Part shown: positions 1-8,402 of the stretch, piece by piece
Layout: every line of letters begins with the position of its first letter
Position numbering within the stretch: the first letter of the stretch is position 1
Assembly: GCA_964647585.1 (NCBI GenBank)
Contig: CAZYGG010000080.1
Location: 1 to 15,396 of the forward strand
Direction: 5' to 3'
Length of the DNA: 15,396 nucleotides
Origin: CAJINA01 sp964647585
GTDB lineage: Bacteria; Desulfobacterota; Desulfobacteria; Desulfobacterales; CAJINA01
The notes under the pieces: generated by a model
Seen by the model: the letters and a program-made list of their open reading frames with translations, nothing else
What the model was told of the DNA's origin: nothing
Database searches by the model: none
Made by a program: the position numbers and the translations under genes

Positions 1-119
1 GATGTGCTTTTTCCCGCAGTGCCCTTTTTCTCGGCGCCATAGAGGTCGGCTCTAAATGCCAGCAGGGTGCCAAACAGAATGAGGGCTAATATGGCGGCGT
101 GATTGCAGTAGTTTCTCAT
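1..119 (-). CDS. gspD: Secretin GspD of type II secretion, N-terminal fragment
   Basis: Only the first 39 codons are in the window; the gene runs off the left edge. They start at ATG 119 and encode a typical signal peptide: a short N-region (MRNYCNH), a hydrophobic core (AAILALILFGTLLAF), and a likely cleavage site near the ADLYGA stretch, followed by a Lys/Gly/Ser-rich linker. Nothing of the secretin core is visible, so the assignment rests on position. The gene follows gspC by 39 bp in the same direction at the end of a complete gsp series, where gspD is expected in N-C-D order. GspD would form the outer-membrane multimeric channel, docking onto the GspC HR domain. Another exported protein cannot be excluded from this fragment alone. 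Confidence 0.72.
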   Translation of the reverse strand, partial: MRNYCNHAAILALILFGTLLAFRADLYGAEKKGTAGKST

Positions 120-158
120 ATTGTTTTACCGTAGTTCAAATTATCCAGATTCTGGGCG

Positions 159-1004
159 CTACTGAATATTATAGGTTATGGTCTGCAGGCGGTTACGTCT
201 TTTTAGCAGCACTTCTACCCGGGAAGTGTTTTGTAAGCTTTGATAGAGGGCGGCCATGTCTTTCACCGATTGGACCTGGCTTCCGGACACAGCGGTGAGA
301 ACATCTCCATTACGCAACCCCATTCGTCTGAAAATTGAACCGGGTTTTATATCCATCACCCGCAAGCCGACGGGCTGGCCGTTTTCAAGGGCCTGCTCTA
401 TCTTGACCTGCTTCATAAGGTTGCCGATATCGCTGGTCGCATTGCTGACCATTGAGCGCCGTAAGGAAATCTTGCGCCCCGGCGCAGTCCGCATCGCGTG
501 TTTCTTCACCGGCGCCGCATTTGAAACCGCGCTGGCAATTTCCAGGACTTCATCTTTTCCGTCCACGCTCAAGATTACCTTTTCTCTGAGGATCAACTTG
601 ACCGTTGCATCCTGGATAGTGTCTCCCGGTCGATAGAGGCCCTGTTTCCGGGTTTGCAGGTCTTCAACCACGGCATAGGCCCGGTCCGGGTCCTCATCCG
701 CTACGGTTCCCCAGAGTTTTAAGTTCAGCTTGGTGAGCTTAAGCGCATCGATATCAATGGCCGCCGTCTGGCCAGCTGTTTTAGCCGTGCTGAAAAGATC
801 GCGGGCTATAATTGGCTGGTAGTGTCCGTAAGGGCTGTCCGCGGACCGGCTTTCCGCCAGGCCCGGTGCCACGGCAGGTGGCGCTGTCCGTATAGGGCCC
901 ATTTTAGATGCGGTTACTCTGTAAAAAATACCGATACCGTAGTAAACCACTCCCGTAAGCAAAACCAGGTTCAGCAAGATAAAATATTTTTTAACCGAGA
1001 CCAT
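159..1004 (-). CDS. gspC: Type II secretion inner-membrane protein GspC with PDZ domain
   Basis: GspC links the inner-membrane platform to the secretin and takes part in substrate recruitment. From ATG 1004 the protein has 281 residues: a short cytoplasmic N-terminus, one membrane helix (about 8-28), a Pro/Ala-rich linker, the homology region (about 63-157, with RDLF near 69 and LKLWGT near 96-100), and a C-terminal PDZ domain (about 205-281, with GLRVMDIKPGSIF and GLRNGDVL). The frame is open to a TTG at 1040, directly after the gspN stop. ATG 1004 is preferred because the extra 12 residues (FFIPKHSKS...) do not resemble a GspC start and TTG 1040 has no clear ribosome site. Neither start has a strong Shine-Dalgarno. 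The PDZ form, rather than the coiled-coil form of some pseudomonads, is clear. Confidence 0.92.
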   Translation of the reverse strand: MVSVKKYFILLNLVLLTGVVYYGIGIFYRVTASKMGPIRTAPPAVAPGLAESRSADSPYGHYQPIIARDLFSTAKTAGQTAAIDIDALKLTKLNLKLWGTVADEDPDRAYAVVEDLQTRKQGLYRPGDTIQDATVKLILREKVILSVDGKDEVLEIASAVSNAAPVKKHAMRTAPGRKISLRRSMVSNATSDIGNLMKQVKIEQALENGQPVGLRVMDIKPGSIFRRMGLRNGDVLTAVSGSQVQSVKDMAALYQSLQNTSRVEVLLKRRNRLQTITYNIQ

Positions 1005-1041
1005 GACGTAACTTTTACTATGCTTTGGTATAAAAAACAAA

Positions 1042-1905
1042 TTATTTCAGATAGAACTCAGGTTTGTCAAGTGTACCGGAAAAACGGATCGGATAGCCGG
1101 CGGCCGCCTCTTTCCGGTCTAAAAAACCGGCCGGCAAGTTCTTTTGCAGGTGCGCTGCAAAATCAGGTTGCATTTTAAAAACGCCGGCAAGGGACAAAAG
1201 ACTTTCACCCAACGGGGTCTGGAGATTGATTGAACCGGAGAGATTCCCCGTAAGCTGTTCTCCGCGAAGCAGACACTGCTGGATATTGGCTTGTTGCCGG
1301 GTCAGGGTAAGGTCGGTTTCAACCAGGTTAAAGGTGAAGCTTTTCAGGGAAAAGACCGGTACCCGCAGGTCTACGCGTCCGCCGGAAACCTGAAGCCTGG
1401 CCCTCACAGGGGCGGCGGTTTTGGCGGTATCCCAAAAAACCTGGCCGGACAAGCGGCCGGAAATATTACGCCGGATGATTTTTTTCAGCCACGCTATTTT
1501 TTCTAGGTCAACGTTTACAAGCGCTGCCTGGGCGATCACCTGCGTAGCCAGCTTGCCTTGCGAAAGGTTCACCCTGCAGGTAATCCGGCCGTCATAGGCC
1601 GGGGTTGTGAGAACCAGGTTGCGGCCCGGGTTGAAAAAGGATGCGTAAGCCGGCGTGATTTTCAGACGTTCCAGTCCATACTGGGGCTGCTGACCCTGCT
1701 CAAGCGCAATCTTCCGGAGAACTAAACCGGGCGGGAAAGCAGGGGTCACTGCCCCTATCTTCAGCCTGTAAGGCGAAACGAGCTTACCGGCCCAAGATTC
1801 GAGATACTGGCGCACGGCTCTTTCGGGAAAGCGCATATACAAAACCAACCCGGTGACGACCCCAACAAAAAGGGCGTATAGAAACCATTTTCCGGTGCGG
1901 TTCAT
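1042..1905 (-). CDS. gspN: Type II secretion protein GspN (AsmA-like periplasmic protein)
   Basis: The 287-residue protein has a short basic N-terminus, one membrane helix (about 7-24), and a periplasmic beta-rich domain. It carries the features of the GspN family found in deltaproteobacteria and Leptospira: PYRLKIGAVTPAFPPGLVL after the helix, repeated NVDLEKIAWLKK / GRLSGQVFWD-type strands, and a final FSGTLDKPEFYLK resembling the AsmA end motif. GspN is an accessory type II secretion component whose role is poorly defined; it is thought to sit in the inner membrane and face the periplasm. ATG 1905 has a GAAAGACGG ribosome site and lies 12 bp after the gspM stop. The stop is 2 bp before the open frame of gspC begins. 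Being within the operon between gspM and gspC supports the call. Confidence 0.87.
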   Translation of the reverse strand: MNRTGKWFLYALFVGVVTGLVLYMRFPERAVRQYLESWAGKLVSPYRLKIGAVTPAFPPGLVLRKIALEQGQQPQYGLERLKITPAYASFFNPGRNLVLTTPAYDGRITCRVNLSQGKLATQVIAQAALVNVDLEKIAWLKKIIRRNISGRLSGQVFWDTAKTAAPVRARLQVSGGRVDLRVPVFSLKSFTFNLVETDLTLTRQQANIQQCLLRGEQLTGNLSGSINLQTPLGESLLSLAGVFKMQPDFAAHLQKNLPAGFLDRKEAAAGYPIRFSGTLDKPEFYLK

Positions 1906-1917
1906 GGCGGCCGTCTT

Positions 1918-2442
1918 TCAGGTCGTAAACGATTCGATTTCCATAACGGCATTGATATGGCCCCGGGCTTTGCCGGCTCTTACAATCGAAATCCGTTTTA
2001 TGTGAATCGCGTTCGCGTCTGTTTCTACTTTATGCAGGTATAAGATCAGTTGTTCCAGGGTGATTGCCTGCAGTTTCATCTCAACCAGCGAGATTTTATA
2101 CGGGCTGTCCTTGGGAGACGACGTGGACGGTTTCATATAGGCAATCCGGTCTTTCAACCGGGTTTCACCGGCGATCCGGTCCAAAAAGGAGAAAAGGGTA
2201 AACCCCTTTTTATTCGCTGCGATACTCTTGCGGGCCTCATCCGATCGTTGCCGGATGGCGTTGAATTCCGTTGATAGAACCTGCAGTTCCAAGAGCACCT
2301 TCGTTTTGGCGGAGATCGAACGCTCCAGGCGGGTACGTTTGTCGATTACGGGAAAAATGATAAACTGGACAATCACGAATAGGCCGATGAAGCCGGACGC
2401 AACATAGAGCATCACCTTTTCACGTTTTTTGAGCCTGTTCAC
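1918..2442 (-). CDS. gspM: Type II secretion inner-membrane protein GspM
   Basis: This 174-residue bitopic protein has a basic cytoplasmic N-terminus (NRLKKREK), one membrane helix (about 11-31), a heptad-like helical stretch (about 35-75), and a small C-terminal periplasmic alpha/beta domain ending in INAVMEIESF. This is the standard GspM/PilO-like layout. GspM dimerises with GspL and stabilises the assembly platform that couples the ATPase to pseudopilus growth. The start is a GTG at 2442 whose last two bases are shared with the TGA stop of gspL (GTGA overlap), so the two genes are probably translationally coupled. No other start nearby would keep the basic N-terminus. The sequence is divergent, as usual for GspM, so the call relies on topology and position after gspL. 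Confidence 0.87.
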   Translation of the reverse strand: MNRLKKREKVMLYVASGFIGLFVIVQFIIFPVIDKRTRLERSISAKTKVLLELQVLSTEFNAIRQRSDEARKSIAANKKGFTLFSFLDRIAGETRLKDRIAYMKPSTSSPKDSPYKISLVEMKLQAITLEQLILYLHKVETDANAIHIKRISIVRAGKARGHINAVMEIESFTT

Positions 2443-3890
2443 AATTGCACCTTTAGCTTGAAGTTTATCCGGTTGCCGGATTTTTCCAGGTTCGCAGAGC
2501 TGATCACGACCTTTTGAAAAGCAGCGTCCTCCTCCAGGCGGGTTTTGATATCGTCCACCGCGTTAAAGGTGTCGGTGTTCCCACTTATCAGGATGTTGTC
2601 CCGGCCGATTACGACCCTTGTCATTTCCACATCGGTCGGTTCTGGAATCCGGGTGCTGATGGCTTTCAAGAGATCTATGATCCGGGTACGGTGACCGGTT
2701 TCCAGGGGAAACGCCAATTGCTGTTTTGTTTCTGCAAGTTTGATACGCATTTGCTGCAGGGGGTCTACAATCCTTTTAACGTCGGGCAGGGCGGTTTTGA
2801 AGACGGCCGTAATGTCCTGATCGAGGCGCTCGACCTGTTTGCCCAGGTAGTAAGCGTCAACGAAGATATTGGTGAAAGACAGGAGCAGGAGCAGTAACGC
2901 CAGCGCACCGGAGCTGATAATACGCTTGCGATGCTCACGCCATTGTTTCTTTTTTTCGAAAGGGCCCCGGCGAAAATTTAATCCCTTTAAACCGGATGTT
3001 TCCAGATATCCAAGGGCCAGGGCATTGTCATCCAACCCCGGAACCGACAGGTGCCCGGCCATTTCAATTTCCCGGGAACTGAGCCGGTCGGTAAGTTCAA
3101 TTTTTTTCAGGGGCAATCCGGCCAGCGCCGGAGCGGCTGACTGCTGATCCGACGCCAGAAGATCGGTGCGGTTGGAAAAAACAGATTCGGGGACGAAATC
3201 AGGGCTGGCCGTATCCTGGAAGGCCAGCCGGCTGCGATGAATCTGCCGTAAGATATCTGCCGCGGGCACGTCCAGGTTGCTTGCCGGCAGGCGGGCCGCA
3301 CGGGCCAGTTTAAGGTTGCCGGCTTCTACGCAGAACAGTGACAGGTCCACGCCGTCACTATCCGCCAGAATCCAGCTGGTTGCTTGCACATCGGTGTCGG
3401 CCAGGCAAAGCGCCGTGGCAAATCCGGCCGATGTTATCGTAACCGGGTCAATGCCGAGAGGCGTGAGCACGGCCAACAGGGCTTCCAGGGTGACTTTTTG
3501 AACCGCGGCGGCAATGATATCACTGTGGTCGCTGCGCCTGGGTCCCACGATATAGTAATCGATAACCAGATCTTCCACCGGGTATGGCAGCTGGGGCTCG
3601 ATTTCATACGGGAGCACCTGATGAATTTTTTTCCGATCACTAAAGGGGAGCTGGATACGCCTGAATGAAACGCTGCCGGGCGGCAGGGACACACTACAAA
3701 TGGTCGCGGTGATGTCCATCTGCGCGGCCAGGTGTTCAAGGGCACCGGAAAGGTTGCGACCTAAATCCTGGGGACCCTCCAGGGCTACCCGGGCACAGGC
3801 CTCCACGGCGCTGCCCTTGATGCCGCTGTCTATCACGACACCGGAAACGGCGCGGTTGCCAATCTCAAGGCCCAGGTATCTTTTGCCCAT
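2439..3890 (-). CDS. gspL: Type II secretion inner-membrane protein GspL
   Basis: GspL recruits the ATPase GspE to the membrane and pairs with GspM. The 483-residue protein has a cytoplasmic actin-like (PilM-type) region of about 320 residues, starting with the nucleotide-fold signature YLGLEIGNRAVSGVVID. It continues through the IQLPFSDRKKIHQVLPYEIEPQLPY segment that is conserved in PilM/GspL proteins. A LNFRRGPF motif at about 304-311 corresponds to the NLRQGEF motif before the membrane helix of other GspL proteins. One helix (about 324-343) is followed by a coiled stretch and a PilN/ferredoxin-like periplasmic domain (about 390-483). The start is ATG 3890, 49 bp after the gspK stop, the largest gap in the gspK-gspN part of the operon. 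Its stop overlaps the gspM start by 3 bases. Confidence 0.92.
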   Translation of the reverse strand: MGKRYLGLEIGNRAVSGVVIDSGIKGSAVEACARVALEGPQDLGRNLSGALEHLAAQMDITATICSVSLPPGSVSFRRIQLPFSDRKKIHQVLPYEIEPQLPYPVEDLVIDYYIVGPRRSDHSDIIAAAVQKVTLEALLAVLTPLGIDPVTITSAGFATALCLADTDVQATSWILADSDGVDLSLFCVEAGNLKLARAARLPASNLDVPAADILRQIHRSRLAFQDTASPDFVPESVFSNRTDLLASDQQSAAPALAGLPLKKIELTDRLSSREIEMAGHLSVPGLDDNALALGYLETSGLKGLNFRRGPFEKKKQWREHRKRIISSGALALLLLLLSFTNIFVDAYYLGKQVERLDQDITAVFKTALPDVKRIVDPLQQMRIKLAETKQQLAFPLETGHRTRIIDLLKAISTRIPEPTDVEMTRVVIGRDNILISGNTDTFNAVDDIKTRLEEDAAFQKVVISSANLEKSGNRINFKLKVQL

Positions 3891-3939
3891 TGTCTCTACG
3901 CATCTTGGTTACTGGTTGATATTGTTAATAATGTATAAG

Positions 3940-5061
3940 TCATTTGGTCTCCCATTGCAAGGTTTTGCACATCCAGCGGCCGGTTGTCTTTTGCTTTTCG
4001 CGCCGGACCAGGGCGACCACGGAAAGACGGGTTTCGTCTTTTCCGGCGGTGGCCTCTATCCGGAAAAGGTCGCTTGCTACCGTAACAAGCGCAGGGTCGA
4101 TTTCAATATCGCTACACCCGGGAGCCTGCCGGTACCACTGGGGATTTTCAAAGGCTGCGCGGTTTCCCGTTTCCAACAGCAGTTGCCGGTAATCAACGAT
4201 GGCCGGGACCAGTTCCTTGTTCTCCCAGGGCAAGATCGCCGCAAGGACAAGGGGGTCGGCCGTGTTCAGGTTGATCCGCCCCGGATATTCGAAGGTGCCG
4301 CCCAGGTCTACCGCACCCCGGACGGTCAGGTAGGCTTCCAGGCCCGCCGCCGTGTCGGAACCATACAGTAACTTTGGAGAAAAGCCCTTCAGCAACCCCA
4401 GTTCGGCAAGATGGGTAAAGGGACCGTTTTCGCACGCATAGGGGGAATCAAGACCCTGGTAGTAATCAGACTCTGCGCCGCTTAGACCGGTTATGGCGTC
4501 ATCGTCACCCGCATCCAGCCAGTCCTTGGCTGCGTTGATGATTTCATCCGGGTTTAACGCTTCGAATTCTTCGTTTGCGGTCATAGCGTTCTGGATCAAT
4601 TGTTCCCAGAGGACGCGCTGGCTTTCGTTGAAACTGCGTCTGTCCGGGTAAGCCACCAGGGCGTTTACCTGAATCCTGCTCAATTCATCCGTGATATTCA
4701 CCGAGACGCTTGCGTTTTCAAAAGAGAGATCCGCAAGGACGGCTTCAATCTTGTCGGGATCGGCCCAATCTTCGAGGAGTGAATCAATCTGCGACTCGTT
4801 GCGGTCTTTTACAAGCATCGCCATGGCGGTCTGTATCCCGGAAGCCGCCAACTGGGTCGCCTGCAGCCGGTTTGTGTGGGTGTCGGTTCGGGTCAGCGCT
4901 GAGCGCACCTGCCGGTTTATTTCGAGAGTAACGGCGATAATAAGGGTGATCACTGCCAGGGTTACCAGCAGGGTACTGCCGCGATTATTTGAGATCACAC
5001 CAAAGGGTTTACCGTGGGTATTCCGCAAAGGTTGCTTTGTGAGTGGTCGGTACGGTTTCAT
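3940..5061 (-). CDS. gspK: Minor pseudopilin GspK
   Basis: GspK caps the tip of the pseudopilus together with GspI and GspJ. The 373-residue product has a 28-residue basic leader ending NNRG, cleaved by the prepilin peptidase before STLLVTLAVITLIIAVTLEINR. Mature position 5 is Val, not the Glu found in other pseudopilins; this absence is a known hallmark of GspK and fits its place at the tip. The large globular part has the family's helical region (for example FEALNPDEIINAAKDWLDAGDDD at about 165-187) and the INLNTADPLVLAAILPW helix-hairpin-helix-like segment near 263-279. Length agrees with the family (about 300-380). ATG 5061 overlaps the gspJ TGA in an ATGA junction, indicating translational coupling. 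Confidence 0.93.
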   Translation of the reverse strand: MKPYRPLTKQPLRNTHGKPFGVISNNRGSTLLVTLAVITLIIAVTLEINRQVRSALTRTDTHTNRLQATQLAASGIQTAMAMLVKDRNESQIDSLLEDWADPDKIEAVLADLSFENASVSVNITDELSRIQVNALVAYPDRRSFNESQRVLWEQLIQNAMTANEEFEALNPDEIINAAKDWLDAGDDDAITGLSGAESDYYQGLDSPYACENGPFTHLAELGLLKGFSPKLLYGSDTAAGLEAYLTVRGAVDLGGTFEYPGRINLNTADPLVLAAILPWENKELVPAIVDYRQLLLETGNRAAFENPQWYRQAPGCSDIEIDPALVTVASDLFRIEATAGKDETRLSVVALVRREKQKTTGRWMCKTLQWETK

Positions 5062-5747
5062 CGGGGAACCCGCCCCTCCCGGATAACCGGCAACGCTATG
5101 CGTGTATGGAAGGCGTCAGCGGAAGTGTCATCCCCGATTTCCAATTCGACGCTGATGGATACAGGTGTGGCGTAGTTGTTGTCGGCCGAATCGGAGTCCC
5201 AGTTTTCATGGGCCTCCCCTTCGGTATCGTAGTAGACGAACCGCAGAGACCTTACGCCATCACACAATACCGGATCGGTCCCGGCTGGCTGAGAATCTGA
5301 AAAGGGATAAAGGTGGTCGGCTCTTCTCAGGACGAATTGTGCATCGCTGTCCGCCTGCACATAATAGCGTATTGCAGCGATGCCTTCCCGGGGGGTACTT
5401 CCCAGGGGAACATGGGCCAGGGAGGTAAAGCGGAGGGTTCCCGCTGGGCCCTCCCCGCTGTAGGCCGCCTGGCCGAAAAGACGATACGGGTCCGGCGGGC
5501 CTTCCGGTTCAGGCGGGGCGTATAAGGGTGCGGTCGCCACCTTGATGGCGGACAGGTCGCTCTTTATGCGGCTGAAGCAGGATTGTGCCAGTGCATATCT
5601 GCGCATACCCTTTTCAAACCCGGCCGTGTCAATAAACAGGGCCCGGTAGGCAATAAACAGGGTGCTGGCAATGACACTGAAAATGAACAGGGCCACCAGG
5701 ATTTCAATCAGCGTGAAGCCGTATGTCTGAGAACTGTCTTTTTTCAT
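5058..5747 (-). CDS. gspJ: Minor pseudopilin GspJ
   Basis: The protein has 229 residues. A 10-residue leader (MKKDSSQTYG) precedes the N-methylation/cleavage motif FTLIEILVALFIFSVIAST, with Glu at mature position 5, followed by a long helix and a beta-rich globular domain. The C-terminal part VRSLRFVYYDTEGEAHENWDS matches the typical GspJ segment before its last strands. GspJ forms the pseudopilus tip complex with GspI and GspK. ATG 5747 directly abuts the gspI stop with no intervening base, and the gspJ stop overlaps gspK. A Pro/Glu-rich loop (APPEPEGPPDPYR, about 77-89) is a local oddity of the globular domain but lies where these proteins vary. Confidence 0.93.
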   Translation of the reverse strand: MKKDSSQTYGFTLIEILVALFIFSVIASTLFIAYRALFIDTAGFEKGMRRYALAQSCFSRIKSDLSAIKVATAPLYAPPEPEGPPDPYRLFGQAAYSGEGPAGTLRFTSLAHVPLGSTPREGIAAIRYYVQADSDAQFVLRRADHLYPFSDSQPAGTDPVLCDGVRSLRFVYYDTEGEAHENWDSDSADNNYATPVSISVELEIGDDTSADAFHTRIALPVIREGRVPR

Positions 5748-6149
5748 TCAGCCGGTATCCTGAAAAAAGTGATAGGTGGTCAGGTCGTAGCGGTACTGAT
5801 CCGCACCGAACAGGATGGCGATCTTAATTTTTTTCAGTTGGGCGCTAACCGGTCCCAGGGTCTCGGCATCGATATCTTCAATAACGGCCTGCCAGTGGTA
5901 GCCGGCAAACGGCTGGGCAAAATCGCCCGAGTCGGAAGTCAGCTCATCGAATGGTGTTGATTTGATTTCAGTGAGTTTGGTTTGCAGGAGCAAGGCGGCG
6001 GTCGTATGAAACCGGGTCGCCGCGTTCAGCGAGAGCGACTGGGCGTGCAGTTTGAAAACCGCTACCAGTACAATGGCCATGATGGCAAGCGATATCAGGA
6101 CCTCAATGAGGGTAAAACCATCACTGTTCGAAACTGATGGGTTTTTCAT
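5748..6149 (-). CDS. gspI: Minor pseudopilin GspI
   Basis: The protein has 133 residues. The leader MKNPSVSNSDG is followed by FTLIEVLISLAIMAIVLVAV, a type IV pilin-like segment with Glu at mature position 5. The rest (LLLQTKLTEIKSTPFDEL and the following strands) fits the short GspI fold, and length is typical (about 120-135). GspI starts the tip complex and recruits GspJ and GspK. ATG 6149 has a GGGGTGA ribosome site about 8 bases upstream and overlaps the end of gspH by 29 bases. Confidence 0.92.
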   Translation of the reverse strand: MKNPSVSNSDGFTLIEVLISLAIMAIVLVAVFKLHAQSLSLNAATRFHTTAALLLQTKLTEIKSTPFDELTSDSGDFAQPFAGYHWQAVIEDIDAETLGPVSAQLKKIKIAILFGADQYRYDLTTYHFFQDTG

Positions 6150-6696
6150 ATAGTGTCACCCCGGGCAGAAATGGTTCAACCAGGAACCAGCGCTGTGTAT
6201 CGTCGCTGAATGCGGTGTGGATGAGCGCCATCTGGGCGTAGCCATTCCTGGAAAAGCGTATGTTGACCTGACCGGTTGTCTGTTGCCCAGAATCAGGGAA
6301 GGCAACGCCCTGAACCCGGGTACCCGCGGGGAGCACAGATCCGGATTGCCGGGCGCCGGCCAATTCATCTGCGTTCATGGCTGCGTGGGTACTCCACAGG
6401 TGACCGGATTCCAGATCGATGTGCAGAAAATGGTCGCGGGCCTGGAACACCGCCTTGTCTTTGAGCGCCTGGATCCGGCCCATTAACCAGGCCGATGTTT
6501 TACGTTTTTCATCCACGAAGGGATTGGCGGGAAGACGGGGGAGCGTTACAAACAACATCAGGCTTACCAGGGCCAGAACGACAACCAATTCAATCAGGGT
6601 AAATCCAGGCGCTGCCGAAAAAGCAGAAAGGCCGGTGTCTTTTATAATCGAAACGCTACTGGATTTCCCAGCTGTTGATATCCTGGTTTTTTCCAT
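6121..6696 (-). CDS. gspH: Minor pseudopilin GspH
   Basis: From ATG 6696 the product has 191 residues. A 31-residue leader ends PG and is followed by FTLIELVVVLALVSLMLFVTLPRL, then a GspH-type beta domain (for example GTRVQGVAFPDSG and GQVNIRFSRNGYAQMALI). GspH lies below the tip complex in the pseudopilus. The frame is open up to another ATG at 6744, which would give 207 residues and an 89-base overlap with gspG. ATG 6696 is preferred because an AGGG sits about 7 bases before it, while 6744 has no purine-rich site. Even so the gene overlaps the last 41 bases of gspG, and the leader is longer than usual for GspH (about 6-10 residues). No better start exists closer to the cleavage site. Confidence 0.88.
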   Translation of the reverse strand: MEKTRISTAGKSSSVSIIKDTGLSAFSAAPGFTLIELVVVLALVSLMLFVTLPRLPANPFVDEKRKTSAWLMGRIQALKDKAVFQARDHFLHIDLESGHLWSTHAAMNADELAGARQSGSVLPAGTRVQGVAFPDSGQQTTGQVNIRFSRNGYAQMALIHTAFSDDTQRWFLVEPFLPGVTLYEKPISFEQ

Positions 6697-7108
6697 CGCC
6701 GCCCTGGATGCCGTCCGCACCGTAAGAAGATATGTCGTAGTCATCGTTTAGGCCGGGGCTGAGGTAAATAAAATCGTTTCCCCATGGGTCCCGGGGAAGT
6801 TTCCCCTTGTCCAGGTAGCCGCCGGCGCGCCATTTTCCGGCCTGGCCGGTATCCGGTTTTTGTACCAGCGCCGGGAGGCCCTGTTCCGTGTCGGGGTAGG
6901 CACCATTGTCGAGTTTGTAAAGTTTCAATGCGGTTTCGAGGCTCTCGATCTGGATTTTGGCTTTGAGCTGTTTAGCCTCTTCCGGTCGATCCATGATGCG
7001 GGGAATGATCAGGCCGGCCAGAACACCCAGAATGATGATAACCACCATTATTTCAATCAGGGTAAAGCCCCTTTCTCCGGTGCTGGCACGGTATTTGTCT
7101 ACGTTCAT
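6656..7108 (-). CDS. gspG: Major pseudopilin GspG
   Basis: GspG is the main subunit of the periplasmic pseudopilus. From ATG 7108 the protein has 150 residues: leader MNVDKYRASTGERG, cleavage before FTLIEIMVVIIILGVLAGLIIPRIM (Glu at mature position 5), then the conserved KIQIESLETALKLYKLDNGAYPDTEQGLPAL helix-loop. The C-terminal calcium-binding loop is also present (GADGIQGGDGKNQDINSW). The upstream ATG 7138 is rejected because ATG 7108 has a textbook AAGGAG ribosome site 5 bases before it and gives the usual short basic leader. That leaves 31 bp after gspF. This is the best-conserved gene of the operon, and the identification is secure. Confidence 0.97.
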   Translation of the reverse strand: MNVDKYRASTGERGFTLIEIMVVIIILGVLAGLIIPRIMDRPEEAKQLKAKIQIESLETALKLYKLDNGAYPDTEQGLPALVQKPDTGQAGKWRAGGYLDKGKLPRDPWGNDFIYLSPGLNDDYDISSYGADGIQGGDGKNQDINSWEIQ

Positions 7109-7139
7109 AATGGCTCCTTGGTTGCACCGCAACCACATT

Positions 7140-8366
7140 TTATTTTACAAGCTGACTCATCTCGAAAATGGGCAAACAGATCGAAAGTACAATGAATCCC
7201 ACCAGGCCGCCAATCAGGATAATCATGACCGGCTCTAGCAGAGAGATCGCCCTGAGCAGCTGGGCTTCCACTTCATTTTCGAAGATGTCGGCTATTTTAG
7301 CAAGCATTTCCTCCAGATGGCCACTTTGTTCACCGACCTGAATCATCTGAACAGACAGACTCGGGAATGCCCGCACAGCCGCCAGTGAATTGCCCAGGCC
7401 CTGACCTTTTTCAACCTCCTGCGCAGCCGACTGGACCGCGGAGGAAATAAGCAGGTTGTCTGTGATGTTTTTAACGGTGTCAAGGGCAGGCAGCATGGCA
7501 ACTCCGTTTTCAAGCAGGGACCCCAGGGTCCTGGAAAAACGCGCCACGGCCAGCTTCCGGACAATGGTTCCGGTGACGGGCAAAGACAAGGCCACCCGGT
7601 CCCACCATAAACGCCCGCGCCTGGTTTTGCGGGCTACCCGGAGAACAACGAATAAACCGGCCAGGCCAAGGCCAAATAGCCACCAGTAGGCTTTCAGCAT
7701 ACCATTGGTGCTTAATAGTAGACGGGTTGGCAGCGGCAGGGTCTGGTGCATATCCGCAAAAATAGACGTAATGCTCGGGACAACGAACATCAGCAGAAGA
7801 ATAAGGACAATGACTCCGAAGAAAGAGACAAAAAGGGGATAGGTCAGCGTTGTTTTTATGCGGTCGCCCAGGGCGACCTGCTTCTCGTTTATTTCCGCCA
7901 GGCGGTCCAGGATAATTTCCAGGGTTCCCGAAGATTCTCCCGCCCTGATCATATTGACGTACAGAGGCGAGAAGGCGGCGGGGTATTGCTCCAGGGCCTG
8001 GGCGAAACTTTGCCCAGCGACAAGCGTGTCCTTGATCCGGGCCAGGATTTTTTTGAATAGGGGCGATTTTGTCTGGGGTATCAAAAGGTCCAGAGCGGAA
8101 ACCAGTGGAAATCCGGCCCCCAGCAGGGTCGCCAGCTGGCGGGTCATGATGGCGATTTCCCGGGATGTCACCCGGGTATAAAATCCGGCGAAGGCCGGGC
8201 CACCGGTTTTGTCAGAAGACAGGGCCTCCGTGACGGTTTCCACGGAAACCGGGAATTTTTTGGCAATCCGCAACTTCTGACGGGCGGCCGGCGCGTTTTC
8301 GGCATCGATGATACCGGTCTGCGTTTGGCCCTCTATATCTATGGCTTTATATTCAAAGACAGGCAT
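7140..8366 (-). CDS. gspF: Type II secretion platform protein GspF
   Basis: GspF is the polytopic inner-membrane core of the assembly platform and contacts GspE and GspL. The 408-residue product starts with the classic PVFEYKAIDIEGQTQTGIIDAENAPAAR region. It then has two tandem T2SSF domains (about 72-195 and 275-397) and three membrane helices (about 178-198, 226-244 and 379-400). Each domain begins with a RQLATLLGAG / RTLGSLLENGV helix and includes an M-I-x-x-GE-x-SG-x-LE motif (about 139-150 and 341-352). ATG 8366 is chosen over the in-frame TTG 8432: it gives the family's usual length, and an AGGA lies about 10 bases upstream. It is the first gene of the gsp series here, with about 200 bp of non-coding DNA upstream. 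Confidence 0.96.
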   Translation of the reverse strand: MPVFEYKAIDIEGQTQTGIIDAENAPAARQKLRIAKKFPVSVETVTEALSSDKTGGPAFAGFYTRVTSREIAIMTRQLATLLGAGFPLVSALDLLIPQTKSPLFKKILARIKDTLVAGQSFAQALEQYPAAFSPLYVNMIRAGESSGTLEIILDRLAEINEKQVALGDRIKTTLTYPLFVSFFGVIVLILLLMFVVPSITSIFADMHQTLPLPTRLLLSTNGMLKAYWWLFGLGLAGLFVVLRVARKTRRGRLWWDRVALSLPVTGTIVRKLAVARFSRTLGSLLENGVAMLPALDTVKNITDNLLISSAVQSAAQEVEKGQGLGNSLAAVRAFPSLSVQMIQVGEQSGHLEEMLAKIADIFENEVEAQLLRAISLLEPVMIILIGGLVGFIVLSICLPIFEMSQLVK

Positions 8367-8402
8367 GGTTCCGGTTTCCTGAAGACAGCAAAAAATTCCA
8401 TT

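Noticed and set aside
3700..4371. Plus-strand open frame of 223 codons across the gspK-gspL junction
   Set aside because: It is antisense to two well-supported gsp genes, with low-complexity translation and no motif.
5701..7080. Repeated short DNA motif of the TTTCAATCAGGGTAAA type at four places
   Set aside because: These are the codons for the shared GFTLIE segment of four paralogous pseudopilins (gspG, gspH, gspI, gspJ), not a DNA repeat or regulatory site.
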